Both the position numbers and the translations under genes were made by a program. The notes under the pieces were generated by a model that was not told the DNA's origin, did no database searches, and worked only from the letters and a program-made list of their open reading frames with translations. Below are positions 22,958 through 34,879 of a stretch of DNA of 64,000 nucleotides, piece after piece; position 1 is the first letter of the stretch; each line of letters starts with the position of its first letter. Source of the DNA: Pteria penguin (taxonomy: Eukaryota > Mollusca > Bivalvia > Pterioida > Pteriidae); assembly GCA_035048485.1 (NCBI GenBank), contig CM068590.1, forward strand, positions 2,528,593 to 2,592,592, written 5' to 3'.

Positions 22958-23706
22958 ACAGATAGGTCAGTTACAGAATAGTCTAAATCTTACATTGGAC
23001 AATGACACCATATTTAGAGTATTTTGCAAATTTTATTTCATTAGACAGTTGTAGATGAGAATAGATACTTCATAGGGGGTCCTATGCACCTTTTTCCTTC
23101 TCAGTGGTGGTGAAAGGTGTCAACTTTCCAAATAAAGTGTGCGATATCTCTATAACACTTTCTGTTAAAGCTTTAATAATTTCATTTGCACACCAGTCTG
23201 CTTTTCTTTTCTTAATACTGAAAGTTACATCTAAGCTCGCCATCGTGCTTTTTTCGTATATATATGCTTAGTTTTCAGCGCGTCTGAAAAGTGATACGTA
23301 ACCCGTCTACGTAACGATGACGTAAAAAGTGCTAAATATAATCGACACGCCCACTTGTTAATTTATACCAAAACGAAAGTAATAGTACGCATGCGTAGTC
23401 TTTAAAGCTTAGGCCTAAATACAAAGACTAAATATGGCGACTTACGTCCGGACGTACGCCCTTCCATGAAACGGACTTAGGCTGGGCCTAAATTTGGTCG
23501 TAAGCCTTGGACTAAGCTTAGTCTTAGGCCTAGACTTACGCCATTTGATGAAACGGGGTCCTGGATATTTTTATATGATTATTAATGGTACTGGAAAGTC
23601 TATCCATTTTTTACACTTTTTATGACCAATATAGCAGTTATCTTTCTTTGACTAAGAAATGCTTAAAGGAATATTCCATATGATTTGTTTTGAATTGCAG
23701 ATAAAA

Positions 23707-25022
23707 ATGGTATATCACCAACGACCGACCCTTGTGAGGTTAATGGTTGTGGTAACCCCGTCCGATACCAATGTCTATGTTGTGAAGACGCTTTCTGTCT
23801 TGGGTGTAAAAAGAAGGACGAAACGAAGAGAAAACACAGAAATTTGTCCTATACCATGCAAACTGAAACGAATTTGCAAGAAAGACACCGACAACACATA
23901 CTTTTACTGGTAAAAAGTATGCCGTGAACCTTGCCGTGTAACATGCGCCTAAACATCACATAATGGACATGTCACGGAAGAAATAGAGAATGCAATCCGT
24001 GAAAAGAAAGACAGGCTAAACTACATCCGTAGGCACTTCCTAGTTACACATTACTATCCATGCCAGAAATCGTATCATCATTTAGTACTGGTTATGGGTA
24101 TCCACATCTAATGTGTACCACTTCATCAGGTCACGCATGGTTGAAGAATGGTTGGAGACGTATACAACATATGGAACATAACGGCAAAGTATTACTTTTA
24201 AATAATATTCTGGAATGAGACCGATTCCGAACATTTTACACAGATTTGACACCTCCTATACCAGAAGGTTACCTTTTTGTCCTCTCCGTATATAAATACA
24301 TATGGAATTTACACGATTTGACTCTTTCTACTGGGTATATGTGACGGGTGTTGCTAGCTGGCAGGAGATGCTCACTCTCCCCGGGCACCTGATCTCACTT
24401 CATCATAGGGGTTCACATATGCTCTTCAAGTAGACATATTTTGTTATTTTCCACTTGTTTTCATTTTCATTTTCCGATGATGTCTTCATTACTGTATCAC
24501 GTCAGCTTCCAGAGGATGGATATCATGGCGTTAGAAACCTTATTTCATGATGTATGCGTTGCTGCATATCTGCTAGATACCTAATGGTGACGTCATCGTG
24601 ACGTCCGGCAGCGATGAACACGAAGTCATCCAGTACAGTACGAAAGGGAGAGTTGTATATCAGTTTGATCTAAAATTGTTTTCCGATCCACGTTCAGTAG
24701 CTGTAAATAAAGTGAACGAGGACTTGTACGTCTGTGACAAAGGAAAGGAAAAAGTAATTAGTATTTGGAAAAAAATCCACAGAGTGCGGTACATATATAC
24801 AAACTACGATACATCATTGACATTCATGGATATCAGTACTGATAACAAAGGCCGCATTTTTATCATTGACTACAACATAATACACATTCTAGACAAGGAG
24901 GGGAATTTTCTACAATATTTACAATATCCTGGACTAAACACGTCTAGGTGCGTTTATTAAGACATGAGGGATATGCATGGATCGTAGATAATAGAGGAAA
25001 TGTGAAAGTAGTGAAGTACTGA
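23707..25022 (+). pseudogene. TRIM-like B-box/NHL gene, copy C, broken
   Basis: The ATG at 23707 follows the acceptor TTGAATTGCAG. A 1-nt deletion just after HQRPT shifts the frame, so B-box 1 (CEVNGCGNPVRYQC) is read out of frame with the start. Stops follow near 23911. B-box 2 is partial (KRICKKD, then the TCAITSHNGH region degraded). Most of the coiled coil is deleted at about 24020-24060. The propeller then starts (SFSTGYGYPHLMCTTSSGHA) and is split by a Penelope-like 3' fragment (24201-24472). The propeller remainder (24598-24954) is open: TSGSDEHEVIQYSTKG, VAVNKVNEDLYVCDKGKEKV and IIDYNIIHILDKEGNFLQYL. The family C-terminus VKVVKY-stop is at 25022. AATAAA at 25226 is shared in position with copy E (58345) and may be the old poly(A) signal. 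Confidence 0.85.
24201..24472 (+). mobile_element. Penelope-like 3' fragment inserted in TRIM-like copy C
   Basis: It begins at the last codons of the RT (ATATTCTGGA, then a TGA stop) and runs through GTGACGGGTGTTGC, CTCCCCGGGCACCTGATCTC and GGGGTTCACATATG. It closely matches 42935-43175. It replaces about 50 nt of propeller sequence and lacks the last 75 nt or so seen in copies 2 and 3. Confidence 0.8.
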
Positions 25023-28000
25023 ACATTATCTATACTGTATACGAATGCATAATACTGATTTTTATCTATCCAGGATTGTCATTCCTTACTTCCATATACA
25101 TTATGTCAACGTCGATGGAAATGGCCTTTAACTTATTTGAATTTGAAAGTACATATTTGCGATGCAGTAACATGATATGTGCCTTCTCTGTGTTTTCCTT
25201 TGTAGTATATATGTGCATATATCATAATAAATACAGGGTTAGATACGCGTACAAATACAAGCGCAGATTCCGAAATCCAACCCAAACTAATTTTCTCGGG
25301 GAACTTTTCAATATATATATATATATATATATCAACCCAATACATTTTGGTTAGATCCCATGGTAATTAATGTGTTTAATGCATTGGATTAAAAAGTATC
25401 ACTTTATTCATATAAAGTATTGTGAGTTATTGAGGATAGAGTCCACCTATCTTCTATCTTTATTTCTCTATTTCTATCTCACCCCCCCCCCTTTTTTTTT
25501 TCTTTTTTTGCCTCATGGACTTGACCATGAATATAAAGGAATAGTAATCTCCAACAATTAACAAACTAACTTCTCACAATAAATCGGTTACGTGATCATA
25601 GTCATGTACGAAATCATAAAAAAAAAAATGAAAACAAGTATGAAATAAACAACAAAATAAGTTTTTTTTTTATTCTGTAACCTGTTTAGAGTCCTCTTTC
25701 AGAAAAATAACCCACTTTCCGAGTACAGAATTACACACAGAGCTTTGCACAATTACTGGATCTTCATTTTCTTATTGTCATTGATCATCATTGTCATCGT
25801 CATCATTTGCAAAATAACATAAGAATCAAGTGTCAGCAAAATAATATTATCAGTGACTTCACTACAGACCGTGGAATGTTTAAGCGTAAAACGCTGACAT
25901 ATTGTTGTAAATATCTGAGGTTTTGTCTATAAATTGATTTATATAATTTCAGATTTTGCTTCTGATAAATAAAATGAAGTTATATTTGTTCTTATTTATA
26001 ATTTGAGACGGTGTATCCCATGCTGTAGCTGTCTTTGGTCTTAACCGAAAGGTCCTTGGTTCAATTCCAACTGGCAGTTAGTCGAATACAAAAAAAAAAA
26101 AAAACAAAAACAAAAAACAAAAAACAAAAAAGAAAAAAAAAAAAAAAAAAATTAAAAAAAAAAAAAAAAACAAAAAAACAAAAAAAAAAAAAAAAAAGAA
26201 AAAAACAAAACAAAAAAACACAAAAGAAAAACAAAATTCCATGTCACAAAATAGATCGCCAAGGTTGAACTTTCGGTGGAAAACATGTCATAATATTATA
26301 TGTGGACATTTTTTTAGCGCAACTAGATGGTTGTTTGTTGCTTTACGTGGTTTTGAACAATTGCGACATGGACGCGGGTCGTAATGAACCGGTAAGTTTA
26401 GTTATCTATAGATCCATTAACATATATAAATTGCAGCATTACATAGGTACAGCATACATTCACTTCTTACATTTTGGAAACAGTAGTCAAGAGCTTAAAC
26501 ATTATAGCAAGGTTGCCCTTCTTGTGTAATGTGATGTAAAATCGAAACAGAGAACTAACTTCACGTGAAACAAGAAATTGTCAAAGTTATTTATATTTAA
26601 AAAAAATACCCACTGCATTCTCTAATCACAAACGGTGAAATCAACGATGTGTTCATGTATTGATTAATCGGTATGTTTCTTTATGCATTAAGTCATTATG
26701 GAAGTAGGCTGGTGAGCGGTGTAGGCTGAAAAGTAATCTGCCAAACGGGAGGTAACTCGTAATGTCGCAATGATGTTTTCAGTCGTGATAGAAAATACAA
26801 TAGTAGTATTCAATAATGTGTCCATTAAAGATACATATGGTCTCCTGTAGCGTCTACTATTGTGGTTAAAGTAACATCGTTAATTTGTTTAATACAGTAT
26901 CTTTTGACTGTACATCGGTATTAAATGCAGCCATCGCGTACAAATACGCTACATAACCCACGTTTTCCTTATCAGTTTTATTCATCTCGGTCGACTTCGG
27001 AAATATTCATTTGCATAATGTATGCATTGCACGTGATACAAATTCTACTTCTCGCATGCTTTACATCATACTCATTCTTTCTTTCTTTTCTTTTTCGAGT
27101 CACTTAGTGCAGAAGGCCGATTTCTTTTCTTTTTCATCTTCGACATTGTTATTCTTCCCCGTATGCAAATGAAAAATTTTAAGGTCACGTGCGTATTCTC
27201 CGGTTTCGTACGAACGTAAGTAGGTTAAATTTGAGGGTCGTATTTCTCACTTGCTGCAGCAATAACTGTATAACCAAGGCTTATTAGGTTTGGGGGTCGC
27301 TTCAGTTTATTATCTTTTTATAAGTAAAATAAGTTAGAAATATATTTTATTGTACCTCTGATTTTATAAAATTAGACATTATGTATCTTTAAGCAAGTGT
27401 TTGCAAATTATCATGTAAAATTGAAGAAAACCGTTTTTAGTGTTATGTTATTAACCAAAACTTGTTTTACGACACACCGATTTCCGTCACTCTAGCAATC
27501 GAAGTCGCTGATATAGATCTATATACCTGCAAAGTAAAATACGAAGGCGTATTTTACACCCCCCCCCCCCCCCAAATAAAAAATAAAGCACAAGATAAGC
27601 AACTAAAAGCGAAGGTCGGTCTTTAAATTACCTTGAAACAATTTTGACTAAAAATGAACAAGATAGTTTTTATTTTTATCCCTTAGAGTGCCAACGTTTT
27701 TGAAAAGGGCTGCAGATTTACGTCATGCAGCAGAGGATGACGTCATTGTGACGTTATATTGTGAAGTGACGTCGTCGCACCTGCTGTATACGCTCTGTTG
27801 GAAAAGCATGGTATCTTTGAGCCGTTATATCGCAGGACTCGTTCATAGTAGAGGCATGAATTACACATCATTAAAAAGAAGACATTTTAAAGTTTTAAAT
27901 AATATTACGATATTGTTACTAACAAATTCATTGAAGTGGTTATATATGTACCACAAAGACTTTTCAAGGAAATATATGTACTTGTTTTTCAAATAGCCTC

Positions 28001-28730
28001 CATCTTCCTAAAGGGGTGGGGTAGTGTGGGGGCATTAATGTGTTTATATATTTGATTATATCAAATCTAAACCTGATTTTTATTTGAAATGCCATTTGAA
28101 TCTTACATGCATACGAATCAATCCTTTTCTTGATCATTAAAAGGATATATTTCATTCAATGTATATTACACACAAAATAAATGAGGCTATAGCAAAATGG
28201 GGGTAATATTTATAAAATTTCTTTCTAAAATGCCACATCACCTAATATAATCCTATGTTGTTTTGACTTAAGACAGACCATTGCACATTACAGTGTAAAA
28301 TTTTCAGAAATTATCAAATAAGTGTATTTCTTGTGAAATTGTCATCAATTTAGTAGGATTGTTTAATTACTATAGCCACTGTGAAAGGCCCCGTTAATTT
28401 TCAGAGCTTGTTTTATTACTATAACCATTATGAAAGGCTCTAATAATTGTCAGAGCTTCACCTAACCCTTGTTGTTTTTCGATCAATTAGTATGAATTCA
28501 TAAGTTTATTTACCAAAAAAAAAAAACCATAACTTTTTTGTGTCATATTTGTGAACAAAGGAAAAAACCAAATTGCTCTATAATGATATTTCTGTATGTC
28601 ACAGTATGACACAGTGTTAATTTGCATTGAGTCTAGCACAACAATTTGTTCCATAACATGATACGTTTTTGTTATTATTTAATCTACCTTACATTTTCTT
28701 TGATCTATCCAAGAGTTGAAATATATATGT
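25023..28730. other. 3' flank of copy C, non-coding
   Basis: No gene is supported. Contents: an AT repeat (25311-25332), a C-run and T-run (25482-25508), and a retroposon-like insert (26034-26476). Further on are a 15-C run (about 27560) and a 51-bp near-duplicate around TTACTATAGCCACTGTGAAA (28367-28460). The ORF at 27688-27996 is not recognised. Confidence 0.5.
26034..26476 (+). mobile_element. SINE-like insertion with B-box and long A-rich tail
   Basis: Against the paralogous site at about 34110 in the second duplication unit, this unit has about 440 extra nt starting GTCTTAACCGAAAGGTCC. It carries the pol III B-box-like GGTTCAATTCC and an A-rich tract of about 150 nt. Insertion is supported by the empty paralogous site; the SINE assignment is inferred. 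Confidence 0.45.
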
Positions 28731-28905
28731 TGTGGTAATCAGTGGCGGATCAAGGACGTGGATATGTGGCAGTTTTCTTTGGGGAAAGTGGATCCGTCTT
28801 AATGGGAATGTAGTAACCAGTGGGGATCATGGAAGTCGGTACCTGGTAGTCATCTGTAGTCAGTATGTGGGGGATGTCATTGGGTTCTGGTGGAAGTATA
28901 TATGC

Positions 28906-29039
28906 ACAGTTGCGGATTTAGAGGGGAGAGGGCCTTTGGCCACATATTTACTAGTAAAACTCCAGGACCAGAAATGGCTGAGCTGTTTGGCCAATACACA
29001 TGTGGGCCCCCTTTTCGAAAATCCTAGATCCGCCACTGA
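28906..29039. mobile_element. Short inverted-repeat element, CAGTGGCGGAT type, copy 3
   Basis: ACAGTTGCGGATTTAGAGG at the left and CCTAGATCCGCCACTG at the right are inverted. Same class as 13722 and 22830. Confidence 0.55.
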
Positions 29040-29310
29040 TTCAGTATGTAAACCCTTGCACAATGTAAGAATGTTTCCAAAGATATCTAAATATTGACAA
29101 TTTTCTCGAAAAATTTAAATTAAATTAGAAGAAACATAACACATCTACAAACTGAAAGACAAGAGAAGTTGCCGCAGTCTTTTGGCACATACATGAGGAA
29201 TGTCACTCAGGATAGGACTTGCATACGTCAGATAACATAGCAAACAAGGCAAAGTGCACATGTGGAAAGTCTCGGGGTATATGAAATTATCTAAAACTCG
29301 TATATAGATA

Positions 29311-30233
29311 GATAACCATGTCGATCATCCAGAACAATTGATATGACAATATCTCTAGATTATATGACATTGACATCCACGACCACGTAACGAGGGACTA
29401 TCGCCAAGGTAAAGCTACGTTTCATGTCTCCGAAAAATTATTTCAAATATAAGAAAGAAAAATCCAGTGTTAGGATTTCCAAATTATTTGTATGACAATA
29501 TGTTTTACGTACAATTATCACTTGCTTTGTGTAGAATGTTCCTGCAATTTAGATTCATCTAAATCACTACCAAAATGATTGGGATTGTAAAGTTCAGAGG
29601 TTTGCAAGGTAAGCGTGACAGTGACCACACTGGATTACGTAACGCTGTATCTAATATACATTTGTCAGCTATCCTGATTACATCATTCCTCTGTAGTTCC
29701 ATCTTTAATGCTGCAAATGTTTAGAGTATACCTACAAGGTACAAAACCAGGGGTTATACAATTTAAAAGGCTGTCATAGTGGTGATATTGGATTATGTAA
29801 GACCATTAATGTATGATAAGAGACTTTGTGACAGACCACGAGATCTCGTTTGATGGTTCCTTACAAATATAAGGAAGAAAACAATGGCATTCAATTCCAC
29901 AGTGAGCAGTTTTGGCGGTGGAAATGAATTATGCAACACCGAATTTCTGGCGATTTAGTTATAAGTAGACGCTTTCTGTAAAGCTGAATTTTATTTATTT
30001 ATTTATTTTAATTTTGCTTGAGGTTTTAGATAAAGTAGGATGGGAAAACAAGGTTACATAATCATCGAGTCTTCGGAAGGACAATGCTTCTGTTTTACCC
30101 GGAGACCATGAACCACCATGAAAATAAAACAAATAGATAATTAAAATAGACAAATCTAAATTTAAATTATACCAAAAGAATGATTGGATTGGAAACATTA
30201 CCATAGGGTATGCTCGAAAGAAATCGGGAAAAT
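29311..30233. other. Spacer, no gene seen
   Basis: AT-rich sequence beyond the end of duplication unit 1; nothing recognised. Confidence 0.5.
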
Positions 30234-30234
30234 A

Positions 30235-30402
<168 letters not shown>

Positions 30403-30929
30403 TACTATCCATTAGGCCTTTAAAAGTATGATTATTGAAAATAGACAATAAATGCTGTGTTGCTCATTTCTGTTTCGTAAGTCAAGAAAAATGACAAAGA
30501 AATATCTGAGTATAAGTAAAGGAAAAAGGAAAAGTTACTGATTCTCAGCCGTATGGCAAAAGTCACCACCAATGTATATGTAATATAATGTAAACATATG
30601 AAAAAAGATATAAGGACGTCAGAAAAATATTCGATTATAGTGCAGTTACGATACCGTCTTAGGACGGCCATTTGATATGACAGTAGTCAATCAATTGGTG
30701 TTGATTACGGTTTTAACGTTAAAATGAAGCCAAAAAGTATAAAGTATTGATTTCGGAATGGAGTGAAAAACACCCATTGTTAAAAACACACCTTGCTATA
30801 GCATTTTGTTCCAAAATACATTCTGTTTGTTGATCAAATGCAAATTGAGGAAAAAGACCTTTACACTTTAAGTAGCCCTATCCTGGATCTAATAAAAGAA
30901 TCTTTTTTCATTAAAAAAAATAGAAGAAC

Positions 30930-30969
30930 CCCCCCCCCCCTTTCGGTTCAGGTAATCTTAATCTAAAGG

Positions 30970-31045
<76 letters not shown>

Positions 31046-31078
31046 CGGGGATGTGGGGGGATGTGGGGGGGGGGGGAG
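30930..31078. repeat. C-run, (TG)n microsatellite and G-rich tract
   Basis: About 10 C at 30931, TG repeats from 30969 to 31044, then GGGGATGTGGGGGG units and a 12-G run. Confidence 0.97.
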
Positions 31079-31316
31079 GTATAGGGTGAAGCTGGTTATT
31101 AAAGAAGGCGGTAGGGGTACAAATAACGAGGCTGCATATGCTTACTTAATTTGTTTGTTTACGCCAAAAAAAAAAAAACCTAATTTCACTTATGTATTGA
31201 CATCTGAGCGACGGTTCACAAGAACATTTAGATCATGCAAATGTATATCTACCATCACTTTTGAGTCTGAAACCTGAGACCTTTCCATACTGCTATATGT
31301 GTACAGTGAAACGTGC

Positions 31317-31517
31317 TATTTATAGAAATCAAACTTAGTATTGCGTTGATAAACACGAGCGCCTATTATCGATGATCTAACCTAGTCGTTTAGATGTTGG
31401 TCACTCATCGGATTTAGTCATACTTTTTTTTTTTCGTCAAATTGCCCTTTAATTTTATGTCTATCAAGGCTGTAAACAGAGAGGGAGGTAGATAGAAGCA
31501 TTTGAGAACTCCTTAAT
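31317..31517 (+). promoter_or_regulatory. TATA-like block and noncoding first exon of TRIM-like copy D
   Basis: GCTATTTATAGAAATCAAAC (31315-31334) is followed by the shared first-exon segment with CTATCAAGGCTGTAAACAGA. It ends at the GTAAGT donor at 31518. The acceptor CTTTGTAG ends at 31768, giving a 251-nt 5' UTR intron, the shortest in the array. The promoter role is inferred from conservation. Confidence 0.5.
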
Positions 31518-31773
31518 GTAAGTAATTTCAGTGATACCTAGCATACTGAAAATATTTATCATTGATGCAGACAGTCTTTATATACAGTGTATATTTCCTC
31601 TAGTCTCCTTCTGAAGACTTCCGATCCTCAAAACCTCGACATTTTTTATAATTATTAATGGTACTAGAAAGTTCATTTTTAACCCCTTTTTATGACGGAT
31701 ATAGCGTATCTTTCTGTGACTAAGAAATGCTTATATGAATATTCCATATGATGTGTTCTGCTTTGTAGATAAA

Positions 31774-32928
31774 ATGACAGATCACCAACGACCGACCGCT
31801 TGCGTCATGGATTGTGGTAACCCCGCCCGATACAAATGTCTATCTTGTGATTACGTTCTTTGTTGCGGGTGTAAAGAGAGGCACGGAAGGAGGTCTAAAG
31901 CACACAAGTTTGTCCTATTCTCCGAAAGAATGAAACTAGTTTGCAAGAAACACCCTGTGAACGATATCTCCGATATGAAAGCGCTTCCAGTACTTATTCA
32001 ACCGTCAGTTTCTAGTTACACTCCTGGAAAAATTGATAATCAAACATTATCTCCAATGTTCGGGAACCTGAACTCATCTGTACAGTATTTAAGAAAGTTA
32101 ATGCCAAGCGATGCTGAAAATTTAACATCTCCTGCATCACCGATACCACAAGCGTCCGCCTCTGTTACGTCACTACTACCCATGCCAGAAGTCGTATCAT
32201 CATTCAGTACTGGTTATGGGTATCCACATCTAATGTGTACCACATCATCAGGTCACGCATGGCTGAAGAAGGGTTGGAGACGTATAGAAATGATGGAACA
32301 TAACGGCGAAATATTAAGTATTATCAACCCAAATATCAATTTTTATAGCTTCACCACCACTTTAAAAGATGATGTCCTCATTACTGGCGATTACTGTATC
32401 GCGTCAGCTTCCAGGGGTGGATATCATGGACATATCATGGAAATATTATTTCACACGCAGTACGCGTCACTGCATATCTGCTCGATACCTAACGGTGACG
32501 TCATCGTGACGTCCGGCAGCGATGAACACCAAGTAATCCAGTACAGTACGAAAGGCAGACTTGTACATCAATATGATCCAAACTTGTTTTCCGATCCACG
32601 TGCAGTAGCTGTAAATAAAGTGAACGAGGACTTGTACGTCTGTGACAAAGGAAAGGAAAAAGTATTTGTATTTGGGAAAGACCACAGACTGCGGTACACA
32701 TTTAAAGGCTACGATACATCATTGACACCCATCGATATCTGCACTGATAACAAAGGCCACATTTTTATCATCGACTACAACAAAATACACATCCTGGACA
32801 AAGAGGGGAACTTTCTACAATATTTACGATATCCTGGGCCAAACAAGCTGAAGAGCGTTGATGTAGACAGTGAAGGACGTGCATGGATCGCGGATGATGG
32901 AGGAAATGTGAAAATAGTGAAATACTGA
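31774..32928 (+). CDS. TRIM-like protein with B-box 1 and NHL-type propeller, lacking coiled coil (copy D)
   Basis: Intact 384-codon ORF. The start ATG 31774 (MTDHQRPTAC) follows the acceptor CTTTGTAG; the open frame back to 31735 is intron. B-box 1 ligands are C10, C14, C22, C25, C30, C33, H37 and H44. B-box 2 is cut after its first C-x2-H (VCKKH). The next residues, NDISDMKALPVL, match a point about 155 residues further on in copy B, so an in-frame deletion removed the rest of B-box 2 and the coiled coil. After a Pro/Ser linker, residues about 140-384 form NHL-like blades: GDVIVTSGSDEHQVIQY, EDLYVCDKGKEKVFVF, GHIFIIDYNKIHILDKEG and GRAWIADDGGNVKIVKY. NHL propellers bind RNA or protein partners. 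Loss of the coiled coil would abolish the usual TRIM dimerisation. It may be expressed in this short form or be a recent deletion allele. Confidence 0.78.
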   Translation: MTDHQRPTACVMDCGNPARYKCLSCDYVLCCGCKERHGRRSKAHKFVLFSERMKLVCKKHPVNDISDMKALPVLIQPSVSSYTPGKIDNQTLSPMFGNLNSSVQYLRKLMPSDAENLTSPASPIPQASASVTSLLPMPEVVSSFSTGYGYPHLMCTTSSGHAWLKKGWRRIEMMEHNGEILSIINPNINFYSFTTTLKDDVLITGDYCIASASRGGYHGHIMEILFHTQYASLHICSIPNGDVIVTSGSDEHQVIQYSTKGRLVHQYDPNLFSDPRAVAVNKVNEDLYVCDKGKEKVFVFGKDHRLRYTFKGYDTSLTPIDICTDNKGHIFIIDYNKIHILDKEGNFLQYLRYPGPNKLKSVDVDSEGRAWIADDGGNVKIVKY

Positions 32929-33104
32929 ACAGTATCTACGCTGCATACGGATGCATAACTCCGAATCAAATCTAAAATCCCTCAGTATTTCGAGAGTCTT
33001 GAACCACCTCTGAACTGCCATCGGTACAAAAACCTATCAGAAATCTTATATTTACTTTGCAATGCTGTCTTAAGCAATGGTAACGTCAATTACTTTTGAT
33101 TTAT

Positions 33105-33535
33105 CAAAACTTCTGAAGAAGTTATTGAAAAATTTCGTTTGATAAATGTTGAGGCTAATAACGTTCCTACATTTGATTTTTCCCCACTATATACCTCTTT
33201 ACCTCATGACATAATCAAAACCAAATTGTTTTCTCTTACACTGGATTTTTCTCTAACAAACAATATGATAATTATAAATGCTGGACTTGTACTTAGTTAT
33301 GTAATGCCCTCACTTTTTTGATGGACAGTATTTATGTACAATTTAATGGCAAAACTTATCAATACATTATTGGGATTCCTATGGACACTAACTGCGCTCC
33401 CATTATAGTAGATTTATTCTTGAACTGTTATGAGAGAGACTTTATGCATTCTATTCCAGCTTCTAAACGTTTCGACTTTATTGATACTTACAAGACGGGC
33501 AGAGCATGGTTTACTTATGTTGATATTTGATAACA
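33105..33535 (+). pseudogene. Reverse transcriptase fragment, second family
   Basis: Short open pieces read VPTFDFSPLYTSLPHDIIKT, MDSIYVQFNGKTYQYIIGIP, MDTNCAPIIVDLFLNCYERD and FMHSI. These are the RT fingers/palm landmarks of a Penelope-like family distinct from the other copies here (LYTSLPHDIIK against LYTTIPHQKLK; CYERDFM against SYEAEFI). The catalytic YxDD is lost: after RFDFIDTYKTGRAWFTYVD the frame ends at 33530. Frameshifts and deletions separate the pieces. It sits directly 3' of copy D and is absent from the paralogous site 3' of copy C. Confidence 0.65.
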
Positions 33536-33854
33536 TATTATTCTATAAACCTTTCGTGTGTAATAAAATGTTTATGACTTCTAATCTTGAGAAACCTCTA
33601 TTTTCTATCTTTCTTTCTCTTTCTTTCTTATACCATCTCATGGGCCTGACAATGAATATGTATGAATAATAATCTCCAACAGTTAACAGAGTTCACTTCT
33701 CACAGTGTATTGGTGACGTGATCATAGTCATGTAGGAAATCATGAAAAATGAAAACAAATATGAAATAAACAACAAATTTTGTAATTTTGATATCCTATA
33801 ACCGACTTAGACTCCTCTCTCAGAAAAAACCCCCCTTCCCAGCACAGATATATA

Positions 33855-33930
33855 AATACATACTGCAGACCGGGGACAGAAATTTACTGCAGACCGGGGA
33901 TAGAAATTTACTGCAGACCGGGGAATGTTT
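33855..33930. repeat. 24-bp tandem repeat, three units
   Basis: ACTGCAGACCGGGGAYAGAAA plus TTT occurs twice, followed by a partial third unit. The paralogous site at 25862 has one unit, so expansion followed the duplication. Confidence 0.85.
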
Positions 33931-34449
33931 TAGCGTAAAATGCTGACATTTTCTTTCTGTTGCAATCAATTAAATTTTTTTTATATCAATTAATTTATAT
34001 AATTTCAGTTCTTTTTTACTACTAAATAGAATCATATATAATAATATAGTCCTATATGTATCTATTTGTCTTTTATAAGTTGAGCGGGTGTAATCCATGC
34101 TGTAGTTGTCTTTGTTCAGACCCGGAAACAGGAGTCAAGAACTTAACCATTACAGCAAAGTTGTCGTTTCTTGGTGTAATGTGGCGCATAATCGAAACAG
34201 AGAACTTGTCAAAGTTTTATGTATTCAAAAAACACTGCTTTCTCTATTCACAAACGGTAAAATCAACGATGAATGCCTTGTGTGATTTTGTTTTTTATTT
34301 ATTGTAAATCTGTATGTTTATTTATCTATTAAGTCATTAAAAATTAAAATCAATTTGATGGATTGATTTCAGCATTACATAGGTGATACATCCATTGCTT
34401 ATACTTCTTTTTAATACGAGGTACTGTTTACTTTGTCACGGAATACATT

Positions 34450-34523
<74 letters not shown>

Positions 34524-34550
34524 TATTATTATTATTATTATTATTATTTT
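34450..34550. repeat. (AAT)n followed by (ATT)n microsatellite
   Basis: About 23 AAT units meet about 9 ATT units head to head, giving a long snap-back palindrome. Confidence 0.97.
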
Positions 34551-34879
34551 ATATATATATTTATTTTTTTTTTTAATATTTCATTATTATTATTTTTTTT
34601 TTTACTTTGAAGAGAGTCGACAGATTAAGTTAAAATAGTTTTATCATGTGACGCTATAACGTTTCTGTGCAATAAGTCCAGTACTCACATGAAAGGTTGA
34701 ATGAGCGTCATAAGTCACTGAAAGATTTTGTGATTTGAGTTTCGCGTAATGTACTACAGGAAGCTAGGAGATGTGTATAATTTTCTGATTCAGAATTTAT
34801 TGAGTAACTTTATATTTCCTGATTTTTATTATTATTTTTTTCTTTTTTGGATTTTTGGATCTCCTTCTTTCTTGTGTTG

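Larger units (their letters stand above)
16744..23559. mobile_element. TIR DNA transposon (outer), interrupting the copy C intron
   Basis: The left end ACCCCATTTCATCAAAGGGC and the right end (complement ACCCCGTTTCATCAAATGGC) are inverted repeats. They continue into related subterminal CTAAGNCTAGNCNTAAG and TTTCATCAAAGGGC motifs. CCTGG flanks both sides (16739-16743 and 23560-23564), a candidate 5-bp target duplication; because CC and GG abut the ends, the true TSD could be shorter. The flanks rejoin to match the uninterrupted intron of copy D (31611-31670), which supports a single insertion of 6816 bp. After removing the nested element at 17144-21656 about 2.3 kb remains, with no transposase recognised, so the outer element is probably non-autonomous. 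Superfamily not assigned. Confidence 0.8.
23566..29310 (+). repeat. Segmental duplication, unit 1 (matches 31550-36990)
   Basis: Colinear similarity by eye: intron plus TRIM ORF, the block GTGATCATAGTCATGTA (25595 and 33720), AATGTTTAAGCGTAAAACGC (25877 against 33928), CAGTGGCGGATCAAGGACG (28740 against 35082) and GGATAGGACTTGCATA (29212 against 36900). Each unit has private insertions. Polarity is the same. Confidence 0.65.

Noticed and set aside
27733..27780. GATGACGTCATTGTGACGT as another propeller fragment or CRE site
   Set aside because: It resembles GGTGACGTCATCGTGACGT of the TRIM copies over about 18 nt only, with no flanking homology. TGACGTCA palindromes are scattered in the window.
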